NCBI GenBank assembly: GCA_002753565.1
Contig: PEAM01000010.1
Coordinates: 62,001-126,000 of the forward strand
Reading direction: 5' to 3'
From: Magnetococcales bacterium
GTDB taxonomy: Bacteria; Pseudomonadota; Magnetococcia; Magnetococcales; JADFYX01
Length of the DNA stretch: 64,000 nt
The notes beneath the pieces are model-generated. The model had not been told where the DNA came from. It searched no databases and saw only the letters and a program-made list of their open reading frames with translations. Within the stretch, counting starts at the first letter, position 1, and every line of letters starts with the position of its first letter. This document shows positions 12,293 to 21,885 of this stretch, piece after piece. The position numbers and the translations under genes are program-made.

Positions 12293-13753
12293 TTAGGTGG
12301 ATATGCCAGCAAACGGCAAGCCGGTTCCATCCGCCACCTCTCGGGTTAGAGCAGCCATGTCCTCCAACCCCAAGGCAGAGATATCCCTCTTGCCACACAT
12401 ACGTGGAAAGTCCGCCAGTTCATTTGCATAGACCCGGAAGAGGGTAGCCAACATTTCAGCCGATTTTTCAATATGGAACCGTGAACGGAGTTCAGGGTTT
12501 TGGGTGGCGATGCCGACGGGGCAGGTTCCTTTGTGGCATACCCGATACTGCTGGCAGCCAATGCCGATCATGGAAGTGGTCGCCAAGCCAACCGCATCGG
12601 CTCCCAGAGCCAGACATTTGGCAATATCGCCGGAGGTACGGACTCCACCTGCTACCAGGAGAGAAATAGCTTTCTCTTTTCCTCTTTTCTGCAAAAAAAG
12701 CCGTGCCCGGGCCAATGCATAGGGTAGGGGAATACAGACATTATCTTTGATGTGATCGGGGGCAGCACCGGTTGAGCCGCCTCGAGCATCCAGTGTGATA
12801 AAGTCAACTTCAGCCGCTATGGCAATTTCCAGATCCTCTTCAATCCAACCGGTAGCTATTTTGACCCCAACCGGTATTCCACCACCCACCTGCTTGAGCC
12901 AGGCAACCTTCTGGATAAAGTCAGCCGGTTCATGAATATCGGGATGGCTGGCAGGGGAGATACAATCCACGCCCTGCTGAATGCCCCTGGCTGCTGCGAT
13001 ATCGGCATTTACCTTGGCGGCGAGCAGGTGTCCACCCAAACCGGCTTTGGCTGCTTGGCCCATTTTAATCTGGATGGCGTGAGATTTTTTCATGTTCTCT
13101 TCGCTGGCACCATAGCGACCGGTAGAATATTCAAAAACATAGGCTTTAGCCGCCTGAAACTCCTCTTCTAACAGCCCCCCTTCACCCCCAAAAATAGCGG
13201 TCCCAGATTGTGCGGCCCCCTTGGATAGGGCGATTTTTGCCTCTTTGGAGAGACCGCCAAAGCTCATGTCAGAGACATAAAAGGGCAGATCAATTGTGAG
13301 AGGTTTAGCCGCCTTGGGTCCGATGGTCACCCCAAGATTGGGGGAAACCTCCCGGTGATCCAAGGGACGCCGAGCCAGTTGACCGGGAAGAAAAACAATC
13401 TGCTCCAGAAGGTTCAGCCACTTGGGAGAGCGCATGGAGGATATCTCCTCCTCTCCGGTGAGTGCTTTATTCATGATGGAGCGAAATTCAGGCTCCCGCT
13501 CATCACTCTTTCTCTCCCAGTCCGCCAAATAGAACCCTTTCGAAGTGGCTGGCTGTGACGCAGGTGGTTTGCGGATAACTCGGGAAAAATCCTCCTTACC
13601 TGCACCACAAACGGGACAGACCCAATCTTCTGGAATCTGCTCCCAAGTGGTGCCAGGGGCTATTCCGCCATCCGGGTCACCTTGGCGTTCGTCATAAGTC
13701 CAATCACAGACATCACAGATGTAGTCAACCATTGTTATTTTATTTTGGGTCAT
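12293..13753 (-). CDS. Rubredoxin-glutamate synthase domain fusion protein
   Basis: The 486-residue protein joins an N-terminal rubredoxin (Cys13/Cys16 in CDVC and Cys46/Cys49 in CPVC, with WEQIPEDWVCP between) to an FMN-binding glutamate-synthase-type TIM barrel. The second domain keeps GGVRTSGDIAKC and the GltB-like cysteine segment CHKGTCPVGIATQ, which in glutamate synthase binds an iron-sulfur cluster. It lacks the amidotransferase domain, so it is not a complete GOGAT. Electron transfer from rubredoxin to FMN is the likely arrangement; the substrate is unknown. An inner ATG (MVDYICDVC) seven codons later is an alternative start. Confidence 0.85.
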   Translation of the reverse strand: MTQNKITMVDYICDVCDWTYDERQGDPDGGIAPGTTWEQIPEDWVCPVCGAGKEDFSRVIRKPPASQPATSKGFYLADWERKSDEREPEFRSIMNKALTGEEEISSMRSPKWLNLLEQIVFLPGQLARRPLDHREVSPNLGVTIGPKAAKPLTIDLPFYVSDMSFGGLSKEAKIALSKGAAQSGTAIFGGEGGLLEEEFQAAKAYVFEYSTGRYGASEENMKKSHAIQIKMGQAAKAGLGGHLLAAKVNADIAAARGIQQGVDCISPASHPDIHEPADFIQKVAWLKQVGGGIPVGVKIATGWIEEDLEIAIAAEVDFITLDARGGSTGAAPDHIKDNVCIPLPYALARARLFLQKRGKEKAISLLVAGGVRTSGDIAKCLALGADAVGLATTSMIGIGCQQYRVCHKGTCPVGIATQNPELRSRFHIEKSAEMLATLFRVYANELADFPRMCGKRDISALGLEDMAALTREVADGTGLPFAGIST

Positions 13754-13934
13754 GAGAGTTCTCTGTTGAAGCGTGGAGGGGGCGACTAATTCTGCCCCAA
13801 AAAAAGGGTCCTATCCGTTCATTCGGCATAGTACGGCATCGCAAAAAAATATCAGCATTTCAAGACGTGCAAGCGGCCGACACAAGGGTAGCTCGTCTGG
13901 TCGCTTCAATGCGCCTGGCGATTGGGTAGGGGGT

Positions 13935-14495
13935 CTACTCCTTCGGCGGAACTTGGCAAAACCCTTGGGGAGGAACATCCAATGCGGCGTTAAATTTGGA
14001 CGATAAATTCTGGAACGCCACCAACCCCGTCAGCTCGACCAGAGTGTCATCGTCAAAGGTCTGCTTGATCCGCCCCATCAACGCCTCATCCACACGACGG
14101 TCGCTCCAGGTCATAGCCTCTGCATACTCCAGGGCCAACTGCTCCTGATGGGTAAAATAGGGCAGACTCTTTTCTGCTCTCCAGTCCGAAAGCCGGTCTA
14201 TCTTCTCCTGGGTAACGCCTCGTTGCATGAGAGTGTTGGCGTTAATGTCCACACAGAAGGCACAGTGATTAATCTGGGATACCCGCACAGTCAGCAGCGA
14301 ACGCAAGGCCGGATCCAAAGGGGATGAGCGGCGGTTAATAGCCCCGTAGAGGAGGGCCACCGTCGAGAACAGCCAGGGTGACCGTCCCCACAACAGCCCC
14401 GGGTCCAGAACCTTGCCGTAGGTGAGCTTCTGTTTCCAGAAAAAAAGTCTGACGTACCAAGGATAGTGCTGTGACGGTTTGGGTAAGATGTACAT
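13935..14495 (-). CDS. Carboxymuconolactone decarboxylase/AhpD-like protein
   Basis: The family includes AhpD-like peroxidase partners with a redox-active CxxC. Here HCAFCVDINA supplies the Cys-x-x-Cys with a following acidic residue, and SQINHCAFC is the usual context. I place the start at the ATG at 14495 (MYILPKPSQHYPW), which has an AAGGAGGA site, giving 186 residues; a longer frame reaches further upstream without a ribosome site. It stands alone on the minus strand between the rubredoxin fusion and the cyclase. Its substrate is not evident. Confidence 0.8.
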   Translation of the reverse strand: MYILPKPSQHYPWYVRLFFWKQKLTYGKVLDPGLLWGRSPWLFSTVALLYGAINRRSSPLDPALRSLLTVRVSQINHCAFCVDINANTLMQRGVTQEKIDRLSDWRAEKSLPYFTHQEQLALEYAEAMTWSDRRVDEALMGRIKQTFDDDTLVELTGLVAFQNLSSKFNAALDVPPQGFCQVPPKE

Positions 14496-14589
14496 TTTCC
14501 TCCTTACTTCTTTTATTGAGGTGCTCAACCTGCCTCTGTCGGTGTCCATTGCGACTGGCAACCGACAGTTGGCAATCCAATCTTAAAAT

Positions 14590-16800
14590 TTAGTTACGCA
14601 GTCTGCGGGCCATCTCCTCTAATGTTGAGGCGAGGTTTTGTCGCTCCTCTGGATCAAGCTGGCCTCCCTCAACCTGAACGGTGTAGCCTCTCCCTTTTGA
14701 TTTGAAATTCAGTTTTTTTGTCGAGAGGTGGTCAACTTTTCCTTCAACCTGATAGGTTGTCACCGGGTGGGTTATACCTTTGACCTTAATCTCCTCCCGT
14801 GGTGTACAAAGTATCTTATCTTTGATTAAAGAGTAGGTCTCATGGGAGATGAGTATGGTATCTGGCTCTGCATGGTGCTCTAAACGGCTGGCAAGATTGA
14901 CGTTACCACCAATAATCGTATAATCCATGCGGTCCTCACTGCCAAAATTGCCCACGGTACAATAGCCGGTGGTAATACCGATTCGAATTCGAAAGGGTTG
15001 AGAAAAACCCTGCTGCTCCCACCAGATATTACGCAACGCCCCCATGCGATTTCTCATATCGATAGCCATGTTGACGCAGGCCAGAGCATCCTCCTTTTCA
15101 CCTCGACTTTCCGGATCTCCAAAAAAAATCATGATGGCATCGCCAATAAACTTATCGATGGTACCACCATGCTGTAACGCTATCTTGGACATCTCATTGA
15201 GATAGTCATTGAGGAGGTTGGTCAACTCTTCGGATTCCATGCTATCCGTAGTGTTGGTGAAACCGACAATATCTGAGAAAAAAATGGTTAGCTTTTTCCT
15301 TCCCGATTGGATGCGTACCTCTTGGCGTCCAGAAAAAATGGAGGCGTAAACTTGAGGGGAGAGATATTTTGCCAGTTTTTTTGAAATGACTTCCAGATCT
15401 GAATTGCGCTTTTCCAACCGCCCCATGGCCTCTTTCAGGCTGATGGCAACCATTCCCACATTATGGGATATTTGGTCCAACTCATCTCTTTTCAACTCAG
15501 GCAAGCTATCCAACCGGAGATCCAGATCACCCCGAGAAATGTGTGCTAACGCCTCACCAATACGGCCAACCTTGGTACCAAGGCGGCGTACCATCAAGGT
15601 GACCAAGAAGATGGCCAAAAGAACCATAACAATCATCACCATAAGATTGATTCTGGTATGCAGTTTATTGCTTTCATTGGTTTGTTGTCTGATCTTTGCG
15701 ATGACTTCATCCTCCTGAGAAACCGCATCATTGATCAGGGGATTGAGTCGCTTAAAGGTTTGGGTCGTCTCTGCCATCAATAGGGCGATATCATTGTCCA
15801 ATTGTACCAATTTAGAAAAGGCGGTGTCATAGATCTGAAGTGCCTCAAACAGCTCCTCTTTCTGGGTTGGGGTGATGTTGGCGGATTGGATGCGTCCCCT
15901 TAATAAATCCAGAGTCTGATTGACGCCGATCACATGTTTGGCTTGACGTCCCAGCTCACGATATTCCATCTCGTAATAGAGCAAGGTTCTGAGAAGAAAG
16001 TTATAGTCCTGAATGGTATGGGCATTTAAAATGGCGCTGATCTCTTTGGCCTGTTGTTCCAGCCGTTCATGGTCAGAGCCTTTTTTCCTGGTTGCCAGAC
16101 GCAGTAGCTCCTGCTCATAACGATCTATCCCTTTCTGAAGTTTGATGGAGAGTTCTTGATCGAGATTAGAGCGGGTTAGATTATGACGGAAATCGGCAAT
16201 CAAACCCTTGATAGTGTTTATAAAAGCAGGTTTCCAGTACAGGTAAAATTCGTACTCCTGCCAACGAATAGTACCCATTAATGATTGAAGACCATGGGTG
16301 TTGTAATGAGAGAGGCGGCTGCGCAGTCCATTATAGGCCGCTTGACGAAGAGTCAGGCTGACGCCCTCTTCCCGGTTAAAGCCACGGGCCTTCCATAGCT
16401 CCAGGGATTGGGCAAAGGTGTTGTGATAAGTGTCGATATGGCTTTCGATGCTCGGTAGGGAGACCTTCTCTTCCTGACTGAGCGAAGTGACATCCGGCTT
16501 GTCCATGGCAGCCAATTCGCCCTTGGCCTGCTTCAGATAGGATAAGACTCTCTGAGCATCTTCATCATTCTGTTCGGCATAGAAACTTTTCTCAGCCTGA
16601 CGGGACAGGTTGACCAGCATTTCCACCCGCAACAAGAGATTACGCTCCTTTTCCTCTTCATTGACAATATTGTAGTTAGAGAGAACCTGACTGTTTGTCA
16701 CGTAGAAAGAGATAACGATACTGACGCAGATAACCACTAAAAGGGTAACAATAGCGATTAATTGTCCGACGAACTTGTTTAAGCTATATCTGGCTATCAT
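14590..16800 (-). CDS. Membrane class III adenylate/guanylate cyclase with HAMP
   Basis: The 736-residue protein has a membrane helix near residues 12-33, a long periplasmic helical sensor region, a second membrane helix near 385-405 (LMVMIVMVLLAIFLVTLMV), a HAMP linker and a C-terminal class III cyclase domain. Both metal-binding aspartates are visible (FFSDIVGFT and IGDAIMIFFGDP). The transition-state Asn-Arg pair appears in NVNLASRLE, and Lys in IDKFIGDA with Asp in RMDYTIIGG suggests ATP rather than GTP. It is monocistronic. It likely makes cAMP in response to a periplasmic signal that cannot be deduced. Confidence 0.88.
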   Translation of the reverse strand: MIARYSLNKFVGQLIAIVTLLVVICVSIVISFYVTNSQVLSNYNIVNEEEKERNLLLRVEMLVNLSRQAEKSFYAEQNDEDAQRVLSYLKQAKGELAAMDKPDVTSLSQEEKVSLPSIESHIDTYHNTFAQSLELWKARGFNREEGVSLTLRQAAYNGLRSRLSHYNTHGLQSLMGTIRWQEYEFYLYWKPAFINTIKGLIADFRHNLTRSNLDQELSIKLQKGIDRYEQELLRLATRKKGSDHERLEQQAKEISAILNAHTIQDYNFLLRTLLYYEMEYRELGRQAKHVIGVNQTLDLLRGRIQSANITPTQKEELFEALQIYDTAFSKLVQLDNDIALLMAETTQTFKRLNPLINDAVSQEDEVIAKIRQQTNESNKLHTRINLMVMIVMVLLAIFLVTLMVRRLGTKVGRIGEALAHISRGDLDLRLDSLPELKRDELDQISHNVGMVAISLKEAMGRLEKRNSDLEVISKKLAKYLSPQVYASIFSGRQEVRIQSGRKKLTIFFSDIVGFTNTTDSMESEELTNLLNDYLNEMSKIALQHGGTIDKFIGDAIMIFFGDPESRGEKEDALACVNMAIDMRNRMGALRNIWWEQQGFSQPFRIRIGITTGYCTVGNFGSEDRMDYTIIGGNVNLASRLEHHAEPDTILISHETYSLIKDKILCTPREEIKVKGITHPVTTYQVEGKVDHLSTKKLNFKSKGRGYTVQVEGGQLDPEERQNLASTLEEMARRLRN

Positions 16801-16979
16801 TACAGATTTTTCCTGTATTTGTCTCTGGTCATCATCCTCTTTATCGTTGGGATAATAACGCCGGGAACGCTCTTGTTTGTGTGAGTCGTAAATTTTTTCC
16901 GTTGTTATCTAGAGATATACCACGTTATCTCATCTCCCGCCAAACAGCTTCTGCTTCACAGGTATATCACCCCTGTCAA

Positions 16980-17684
16980 TCAGGATGACCCCAGAAAAAA
17001 AAGTTTTGCGCCCATCATCATCAGAACAATACTGCTCAGTTTTTGCAGCATCCCCTGGTGCCTTGGAATGGCCTCCCTGATTTTTTTTGAAATCCAGCCG
17101 GCAGAACCACCACCAATATAATAGAGCGGAGAGAAGGCTGTACCGATTCCAAACAGGAAGGCCAAGGATGCTCCCGTCAGGATGGATTGACTGGTTGCGG
17201 AATAAAGCAGTATGGCAGATAGGGGAAGACAGGGCATCAAGCTGGTGACAAACCCCAGTGTGGCCATATGACGTTTAGTGTGTGGTCGGCATGCAGCCAT
17301 ATCTTCATTGCCACCGTTCATATGACAGCTATTCCGCCGCTGCCAAGCCAACAGTCCGACCAGGATAATAAGAATGCCGCTTCCGGCCAAGAGTTGATCA
17401 GCCGGTATTTTTTCCAGTACGACAGAACCTAATGAACCAGAGATGGCCCCCAACAGGGTGTAGGTGACCACTTTGGCAGCAACGAAGACAGCTGTGGCAG
17501 AAAATCCCTGTTTAAATCCCCCCTGTACGCCAAAGATATAGGGGCCGATTATCGGTAGACAGGAAAAGCTACAGAGGGTCAGACCATAAAAAATCCCCAT
17601 GATCAAAACACCCAGGCTGATGCTTTCAAACCCCTCTAGAAGACGCAGGTGAATCATGATCTCTGGATTAACCGTTTGATTCAT
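16980..17684 (-). CDS. TauE/SafE-CcdA-type membrane protein
   Basis: The 234-residue protein has about six membrane segments and two matching cysteine motifs, LCSFSCLPIIGPYIFG in the first helix and TSLMPCLPLSAIL in the second half. This is the pattern of the DsbD/CcdA-like group, annotated either as sulfite exporter TauE/SafE family or cytochrome c biogenesis protein. Such proteins carry reducing power across the inner membrane or move metal or sulfur compounds. It is the last gene of the minus operon and abuts the activator ATPase (start at 17684, next gene ends 17685), so it probably serves the same redox process. Confidence 0.75.
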   Translation of the reverse strand: MNQTVNPEIMIHLRLLEGFESISLGVLIMGIFYGLTLCSFSCLPIIGPYIFGVQGGFKQGFSATAVFVAAKVVTYTLLGAISGSLGSVVLEKIPADQLLAGSGILIILVGLLAWQRRNSCHMNGGNEDMAACRPHTKRHMATLGFVTSLMPCLPLSAILLYSATSQSILTGASLAFLFGIGTAFSPLYYIGGGSAGWISKKIREAIPRHQGMLQKLSSIVLMMMGAKLFFLGSS

Positions 17685-18503
17685 CTAGGCAACCTCTTCC
17701 ACATGCCTGCCAAAGAGTTTTTGCTCACGGGCTATGAGGGCCGCTCCCACTGCAGTTGTTACCTGTGGGACCTCAGGAGGGACATAGATATCGGTGATCA
17801 ACTCATCTTCCAAGGCCTTTCTCAGGCCAATGTTCAACGCTGGGCCACCATCAAAGAAAACCGTATCTTCCAGCCCCACCCGCTTGGTCATGCGTCCGAG
17901 TCGTTTGGCAATACCATGATGGGCGCCGGCAATAATGTCGGCTTTTTTCTTGCCCCGTGCCAGCAGGGAGACAACCTCCGACTCGGCAAACACGGCACAG
18001 GTAGAGTTAATCCTGATGGGAACGGTGGACTGCAGGGCCAACACCCCCAGCTCGGTTATGTTGATCTCCATAATTCGACAGAGTGTCTCCAAAAAGCGAC
18101 CCGTACCGGCTGCGCATTTATCGTTCATGGCAAAATTTTTGGTGACACCCTGATCGTCCAAGGCAATGACCTTGCTATCCTGACCTCCGATATTGATAAT
18201 GGTTCGTATGGCCTGCCCACTTTGTGAACCATACCAGATAGCCCCCTGGACGTTGGCACTGATTTCGCTGATGGTGGAGTTGGCAAATTTAACCATTCTT
18301 CGACCATAGCCGGTTGCGGTTATATTGGTGATGACACTCTGTTCCAAGTCTAAATCCTGACACAACTCTGCCAGAACCTTTCGGGCGGTCTCCTCACAAT
18401 GAACGCCCGATGGCGCTACTTTATGACCGACAATCTTTTCTTCAAAAAGTAACGCCACCTTGGTTGTGGCCGAACCAATATCGATCCCTGCATAGTAACT
18501 CAT
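17685..18503 (-). CDS. ATP-dependent activator of a dehydratase/double-cubane protein
   Basis: This is a 272-residue BadF/BadG/HgdC-type ATPase of the ASKHA fold. It shows the phosphate loop YAGIDIGSATTKVAL, the GGQDSKVIAL segment, and two cysteines (KCAAGTGRF and STCAVFAESE) that in HgdC hold one [4Fe-4S] cluster between two subunits. The family uses ATP hydrolysis to push an electron at very low potential into a partner protein. Its start overlaps the stop of the partner upstream (18500-18503), so the two are made together. Confidence 0.88.
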   Translation of the reverse strand: MSYYAGIDIGSATTKVALLFEEKIVGHKVAPSGVHCEETARKVLAELCQDLDLEQSVITNITATGYGRRMVKFANSTISEISANVQGAIWYGSQSGQAIRTIINIGGQDSKVIALDDQGVTKNFAMNDKCAAGTGRFLETLCRIMEINITELGVLALQSTVPIRINSTCAVFAESEVVSLLARGKKKADIIAGAHHGIAKRLGRMTKRVGLEDTVFFDGGPALNIGLRKALEDELITDIYVPPEVPQVTTAVGAALIAREQKLFGRHVEEVA

Positions 18504-19783
18504 GATTTTTCCTTGTGTCTCTGACCTTTCAGGGTCTCCATGAACGCTTCGATACGGGTTCTGAGTTGTTCCACATCCTGAGGACTGTAATCGGTCTCTA
18601 TCTTGAGCATCGGCACACCGTTATCCTGTAGTAGTTTTTCGATAATCCTGGTTTCGACATCGTAGGGGTGGCACCCTTTTAATATGTGATAAATGACCCC
18701 TTCGGCTCTATAATCCTTGATGAGTTGCAGTAGCCGGTCCCGGCGGTCGATGGTCGTAGAAAAGATGGGGCAGCAGCTGGGTAGCAGATAGCGGTCGGCA
18801 ATGGCGTGGAGCATATCGGATAGCAGGCCTTCATCGACGGCTACTTTGTCGTGTAGATAGCGGTTGGAGGTACAAAACTCGTCGGCCACCATCACACCGC
18901 CCAACTCTTCAATAACAGTGGGTATCTTCCAGTTGGGGAAAACCATGGGTGAACCGGTAATGAGCAGACGGGTCGCCATGGGTTTGGCAACAGACTCTCG
19001 ATTGTTGACCCGCTCCTCCAGTTCATCATTAAGAGTGGCCATGGCAGCAGTCCAGCTCTCCACATGGTCATAGAAATAGGCGTTTAAAACCTCCAAGGCA
19101 TCCCGCCCATGAATGACAGGGGGTTCTGCTTTGCGAATTTCGTGAAAACGCCGAAACTGCACCTGTGCCTTTTGGATCATTTGAATCGCACCACGCAGCC
19201 GACTCCGGGTAACACGCATCCCGGTAACCTTCTCCACCTCTTTGGTGAAACGTTTCACCTCACTGAGCCAAAATGCCCGAGAAGCTTCACCCTCCTTGAC
19301 TTTTGGCATGTCCAGCATCACCACCGGGACATAGTCGTGGATGATCTCAGCCATCTTCGCCTTCCAGTCACAACTGGCAGGAATGGCAACCAGGTCACAC
19401 TGCTGATAAAAGGAAAGAACCGGCAGGGTGGTGAATCCAACCTCAGACTTGACCATGGGACAGGCGGAGTCGGGGAGGAACTCCTCTCCAACCTCAACGC
19501 TCTCATAAGCCCCGGCACATAATCTGACCGGCTGTCCGCCCGCGGCATAGATGATCTCTTCCGGCACAAACAGACAATAGGTTCCGATTAACTTTTGAGT
19601 TTTCTTTCGGTTTACCGCCCCCTCTCCGCCTTGGGTAAAGGTTTTGAAAATTCGGTCAAAATAGGCCATTTTTTTTGGCCGGGTTGTATCCTCATCAATA
19701 GGATCAAAAATCTCCCCAACCGTCATCGCCAGATTGAGTTGAATTTTTTTAGCCAACCGTTTGCGTTTTTCCTGCTTATCCAT
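18500..19783 (-). CDS. Double-cubane cluster/2-hydroxyacyl-CoA dehydratase-type protein
   Basis: The 427-residue protein belongs to the HgdB/FldB/YjiM superfamily. Conserved cysteines are visible in IGTYCLFVPEE, DSACPMVKS, PASCDWKAK, ADEFCTSNRY, LPSCCPIF and LKGCHPYD, in the order typical of this fold. Only one such subunit is present, with one activator, and no CoA-transferase or acyl-CoA gene is near. That pattern is seen for double-cubane cluster proteins (DCCP) rather than true dehydratases, which have two subunits. DCCPs reduce small molecules at low potential. The substrate here is unknown, and the DCCP assignment is inferred from gene content. Confidence 0.8.
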   Translation of the reverse strand: MDKQEKRKRLAKKIQLNLAMTVGEIFDPIDEDTTRPKKMAYFDRIFKTFTQGGEGAVNRKKTQKLIGTYCLFVPEEIIYAAGGQPVRLCAGAYESVEVGEEFLPDSACPMVKSEVGFTTLPVLSFYQQCDLVAIPASCDWKAKMAEIIHDYVPVVMLDMPKVKEGEASRAFWLSEVKRFTKEVEKVTGMRVTRSRLRGAIQMIQKAQVQFRRFHEIRKAEPPVIHGRDALEVLNAYFYDHVESWTAAMATLNDELEERVNNRESVAKPMATRLLITGSPMVFPNWKIPTVIEELGGVMVADEFCTSNRYLHDKVAVDEGLLSDMLHAIADRYLLPSCCPIFSTTIDRRDRLLQLIKDYRAEGVIYHILKGCHPYDVETRIIEKLLQDNGVPMLKIETDYSPQDVEQLRTRIEAFMETLKGQRHKEKS

Positions 19784-19788
19784 ATCTG

Positions 19789-20763
19789 TCAGGCTCCATT
19801 CTTGTTTGTATGGCTCTCTTCATCCAGACCCTGGCGTTTTAAAAAACCCTGTTGACTGGCGGTAAAAATCGGGATTCCACAGAAACGGGTCTCCAGAGCC
19901 TTATCTTCGGGACAAACCTCAACACATCTCAAACAGAGGGTACAATCCTGTGTCACCAGATTGGTCAGAACCTTCTCCTCCTCAATCTCCCGGATCTCCA
20001 TGGGGCAGGCCCGAGAGCAGTTGCCGCAGCGGGTACAGCGCTGCCCGTTCTTTTTAAGAGATAGCAGGCCAATTTTATCGAATAGAGATAACAGGGCCAG
20101 CATTGGGCAGTAGGAGCAGAAAAACCGCCTTTTGACAAAAGCAGTCGTAAAAAACAGGGCCACCAGTACCATGACGATGGTGGTCAAGACCATGGTGGTA
20201 TTGCTGGAAAAATCGATATGAATCTGGCTAAAATCCCCATTGAAAACAGGCAGGATAACCCGTGCCGGACAGATCTGGCAGAAAGGTACCGACCAGTCAC
20301 GAGGGATTTTTTCCAGGCCAAAAAAAGAGTTGGCAATCCCCAAAGGGATCAAGATGAGCAAGACCAGGAAAATATATTTGACCGACTTGTAACGGGTGCG
20401 TGTTATCCAGCCAAAACGGGAGAGATCCACATCGAAGAAACTGCGGATTTTACTCAGCATATCCTGCAGAAAACCAAAGGGGCAGATCCAGCCGCACCAA
20501 GCTTTATTCAGAACAATGGACCACAAGGCAAAAATCCCCATGGCCTTGAGCAGGCGAATACCCGCATCACCAAGGAACTCGCCAAACGGGCGACTGAGCA
20601 TATGCTGAAAGCCGATCAAAAAGCAGCCACCACCACGATCATCGACATAGGCACAGGAGAAGGTCGGCATCCGGTTGCCCATATCAATGTAAAACAGACC
20701 ACCATATATCAAGATGATAAAACTGATAGCCTGTACGGCTATCCTTAAACGGTAGACCTTCAT
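19789..20763 (-). CDS. NapH/NosR-like 4Fe-4S membrane electron-transfer protein
   Basis: The 324-residue protein has several membrane helices, membrane-proximal cysteine motifs (WCGWICPFG and CSYCPMLAL), and two ferredoxin-type clusters near the C terminus (CTRCGNCSRACP and CTLCLRCVEVCP). NapH, NosR and CcoG proteins of this layout transfer electrons between the quinone pool or cytoplasm and periplasmic or cytoplasmic reductases. It lies 5 bases before the DCCP-like gene and its start overlaps the stop of the upstream gene (ATGA), so it is a likely electron donor in this operon. Confidence 0.85.
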   Translation of the reverse strand: MKVYRLRIAVQAISFIILIYGGLFYIDMGNRMPTFSCAYVDDRGGGCFLIGFQHMLSRPFGEFLGDAGIRLLKAMGIFALWSIVLNKAWCGWICPFGFLQDMLSKIRSFFDVDLSRFGWITRTRYKSVKYIFLVLLILIPLGIANSFFGLEKIPRDWSVPFCQICPARVILPVFNGDFSQIHIDFSSNTTMVLTTIVMVLVALFFTTAFVKRRFFCSYCPMLALLSLFDKIGLLSLKKNGQRCTRCGNCSRACPMEIREIEEEKVLTNLVTQDCTLCLRCVEVCPEDKALETRFCGIPIFTASQQGFLKRQGLDEESHTNKNGA

Positions 20764-21848
20764 AGAGCTTTCCTTTGGCGTTTTCTGCGGATGGCGATGG
20801 CACCACCAGCCAGCAAAAAGGTACCAGAACCAACCATGTAAGCCATGCGTTTGCTCTGCCAGTCGGACTTTGGTGGGAAGACCTGGAGGGGCAGGGTGGC
20901 TATGTGGTGTTCATGGTGAAAAGGCTGACCGTTCAAAACACCCGTTGCCGGTAGAACATGTTCGGTGGTCAGGAGATAATTTTCTGATTTGCGGCGATCA
21001 ATTTTTTCTGGAAACAGCTCTTTGATCAGGAGGAACGATACCTTGCCATGGTCATCGGTACGTTTGCTCTGCTTCCAGCCCTGTTCGGTTATCAGGGTCA
21101 GGGTCTGGTTGGCCAACGGCTCTCCCTTGAAACTTACCTGCACCCGCAGATTTTGTCCGGCATGGGTGCGATAGCATTCATGATCGTCGGCACACAACCG
21201 TTTTATTTCCAGTATGGGCTGGCCCTTGAAAAAGCCCGGACCCTCTATGCCATTGGTCTCATGCTTGTCGACAGAGTCACCATGGCTCATGAAATGGGTG
21301 TAGGAGTATCGATGTATCCGGCTATCGTTGTTGACACCTTGATCGTGGTAGGCAAAGAGGTCGTACCAGCCACCATCCCCAGCCGGGAAGGAGAACAGAC
21401 TAACCGGACCTCGCTGCTTTGGAGCAAAGGAGAGGCTGCGGTTATCGGGATATTTTACCCAGAGTATGGCTTGAGTTTGGGATTTTTTCGGTTTGGCCCG
21501 GTGGTTATATTGACCATTCATTCTTGCCGGTCGGCCTGACTGTTGCCTGTCCGGTTGAGGAAATTCACCAGAATGTAAATAATAGGAACGTGGTCTGGCA
21601 CCCCGAGCCGCTCTTTTTTTGCCTTTATCCTGGCTGGTTGAATAGGACTCGGCTGGATTCGGTGCCTCCTGCTGTCCGCCGGTCACTTTTGTTATTGCCG
21701 CCTTTTTTTTAGCCCGTTGCGCCCGGATGGCATCCCAAGACATGGGTTCAAGCCACATGAAGGTAGCAGGTTGAGCCGCCTTGGCGGTAGCCAGGGCCGG
21801 GAAAAGGCAAAACAGAGCCATAAAGCAGCTTATTACAGTTTTTATCAC
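20760..21848 (-). CDS. Exported DUF4198-like periplasmic protein with C-terminal anchor
   Basis: I place the start at GTG 21848, four bases after GGAGGG. The protein (about 362 residues) opens with a signal peptide (VISCFMALFCLFPALATAKA). A basic, low-complexity region follows, then a beta-rich part with AGQNLRVQVSFKGEPLANQTLTLITE that looks like the Ig-like DUF4198 or CbiK-type fold. A membrane helix near the C terminus is followed by RRKRQRK. DUF4198 proteins often accompany TonB receptors and metal or cofactor uptake. It sits between the receptor and the iron-sulfur protein. The family call is by resemblance only. Confidence 0.6.
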   Translation of the reverse strand: MIKTVISCFMALFCLFPALATAKAAQPATFMWLEPMSWDAIRAQRAKKKAAITKVTGGQQEAPNPAESYSTSQDKGKKRAARGARPRSYYLHSGEFPQPDRQQSGRPARMNGQYNHRAKPKKSQTQAILWVKYPDNRSLSFAPKQRGPVSLFSFPAGDGGWYDLFAYHDQGVNNDSRIHRYSYTHFMSHGDSVDKHETNGIEGPGFFKGQPILEIKRLCADDHECYRTHAGQNLRVQVSFKGEPLANQTLTLITEQGWKQSKRTDDHGKVSFLLIKELFPEKIDRRKSENYLLTTEHVLPATGVLNGQPFHHEHHIATLPLQVFPPKSDWQSKRMAYMVGSGTFLLAGGAIAIRRKRQRKAL

Positions 21849-21885
21849 GCGACCCTCCGTCACTTTAATACTGAAAAATTGGATA

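Noticed and set aside
16900-16979. A terminator hairpin after the redox operon (ACAGG and CCTGT near 16960)
   Set aside because: The stem is only five bases and there is no T run, so it is not better than chance.
18500-19783. Part of a 2-hydroxyglutaryl- or lactyl-CoA dehydratase for fermentation
   Set aside because: Only one subunit is present, no CoA-transferase or acyl-CoA dehydrogenase is near, and the neighbours are receptor and electron-transfer genes. A double-cubane type protein fits better.
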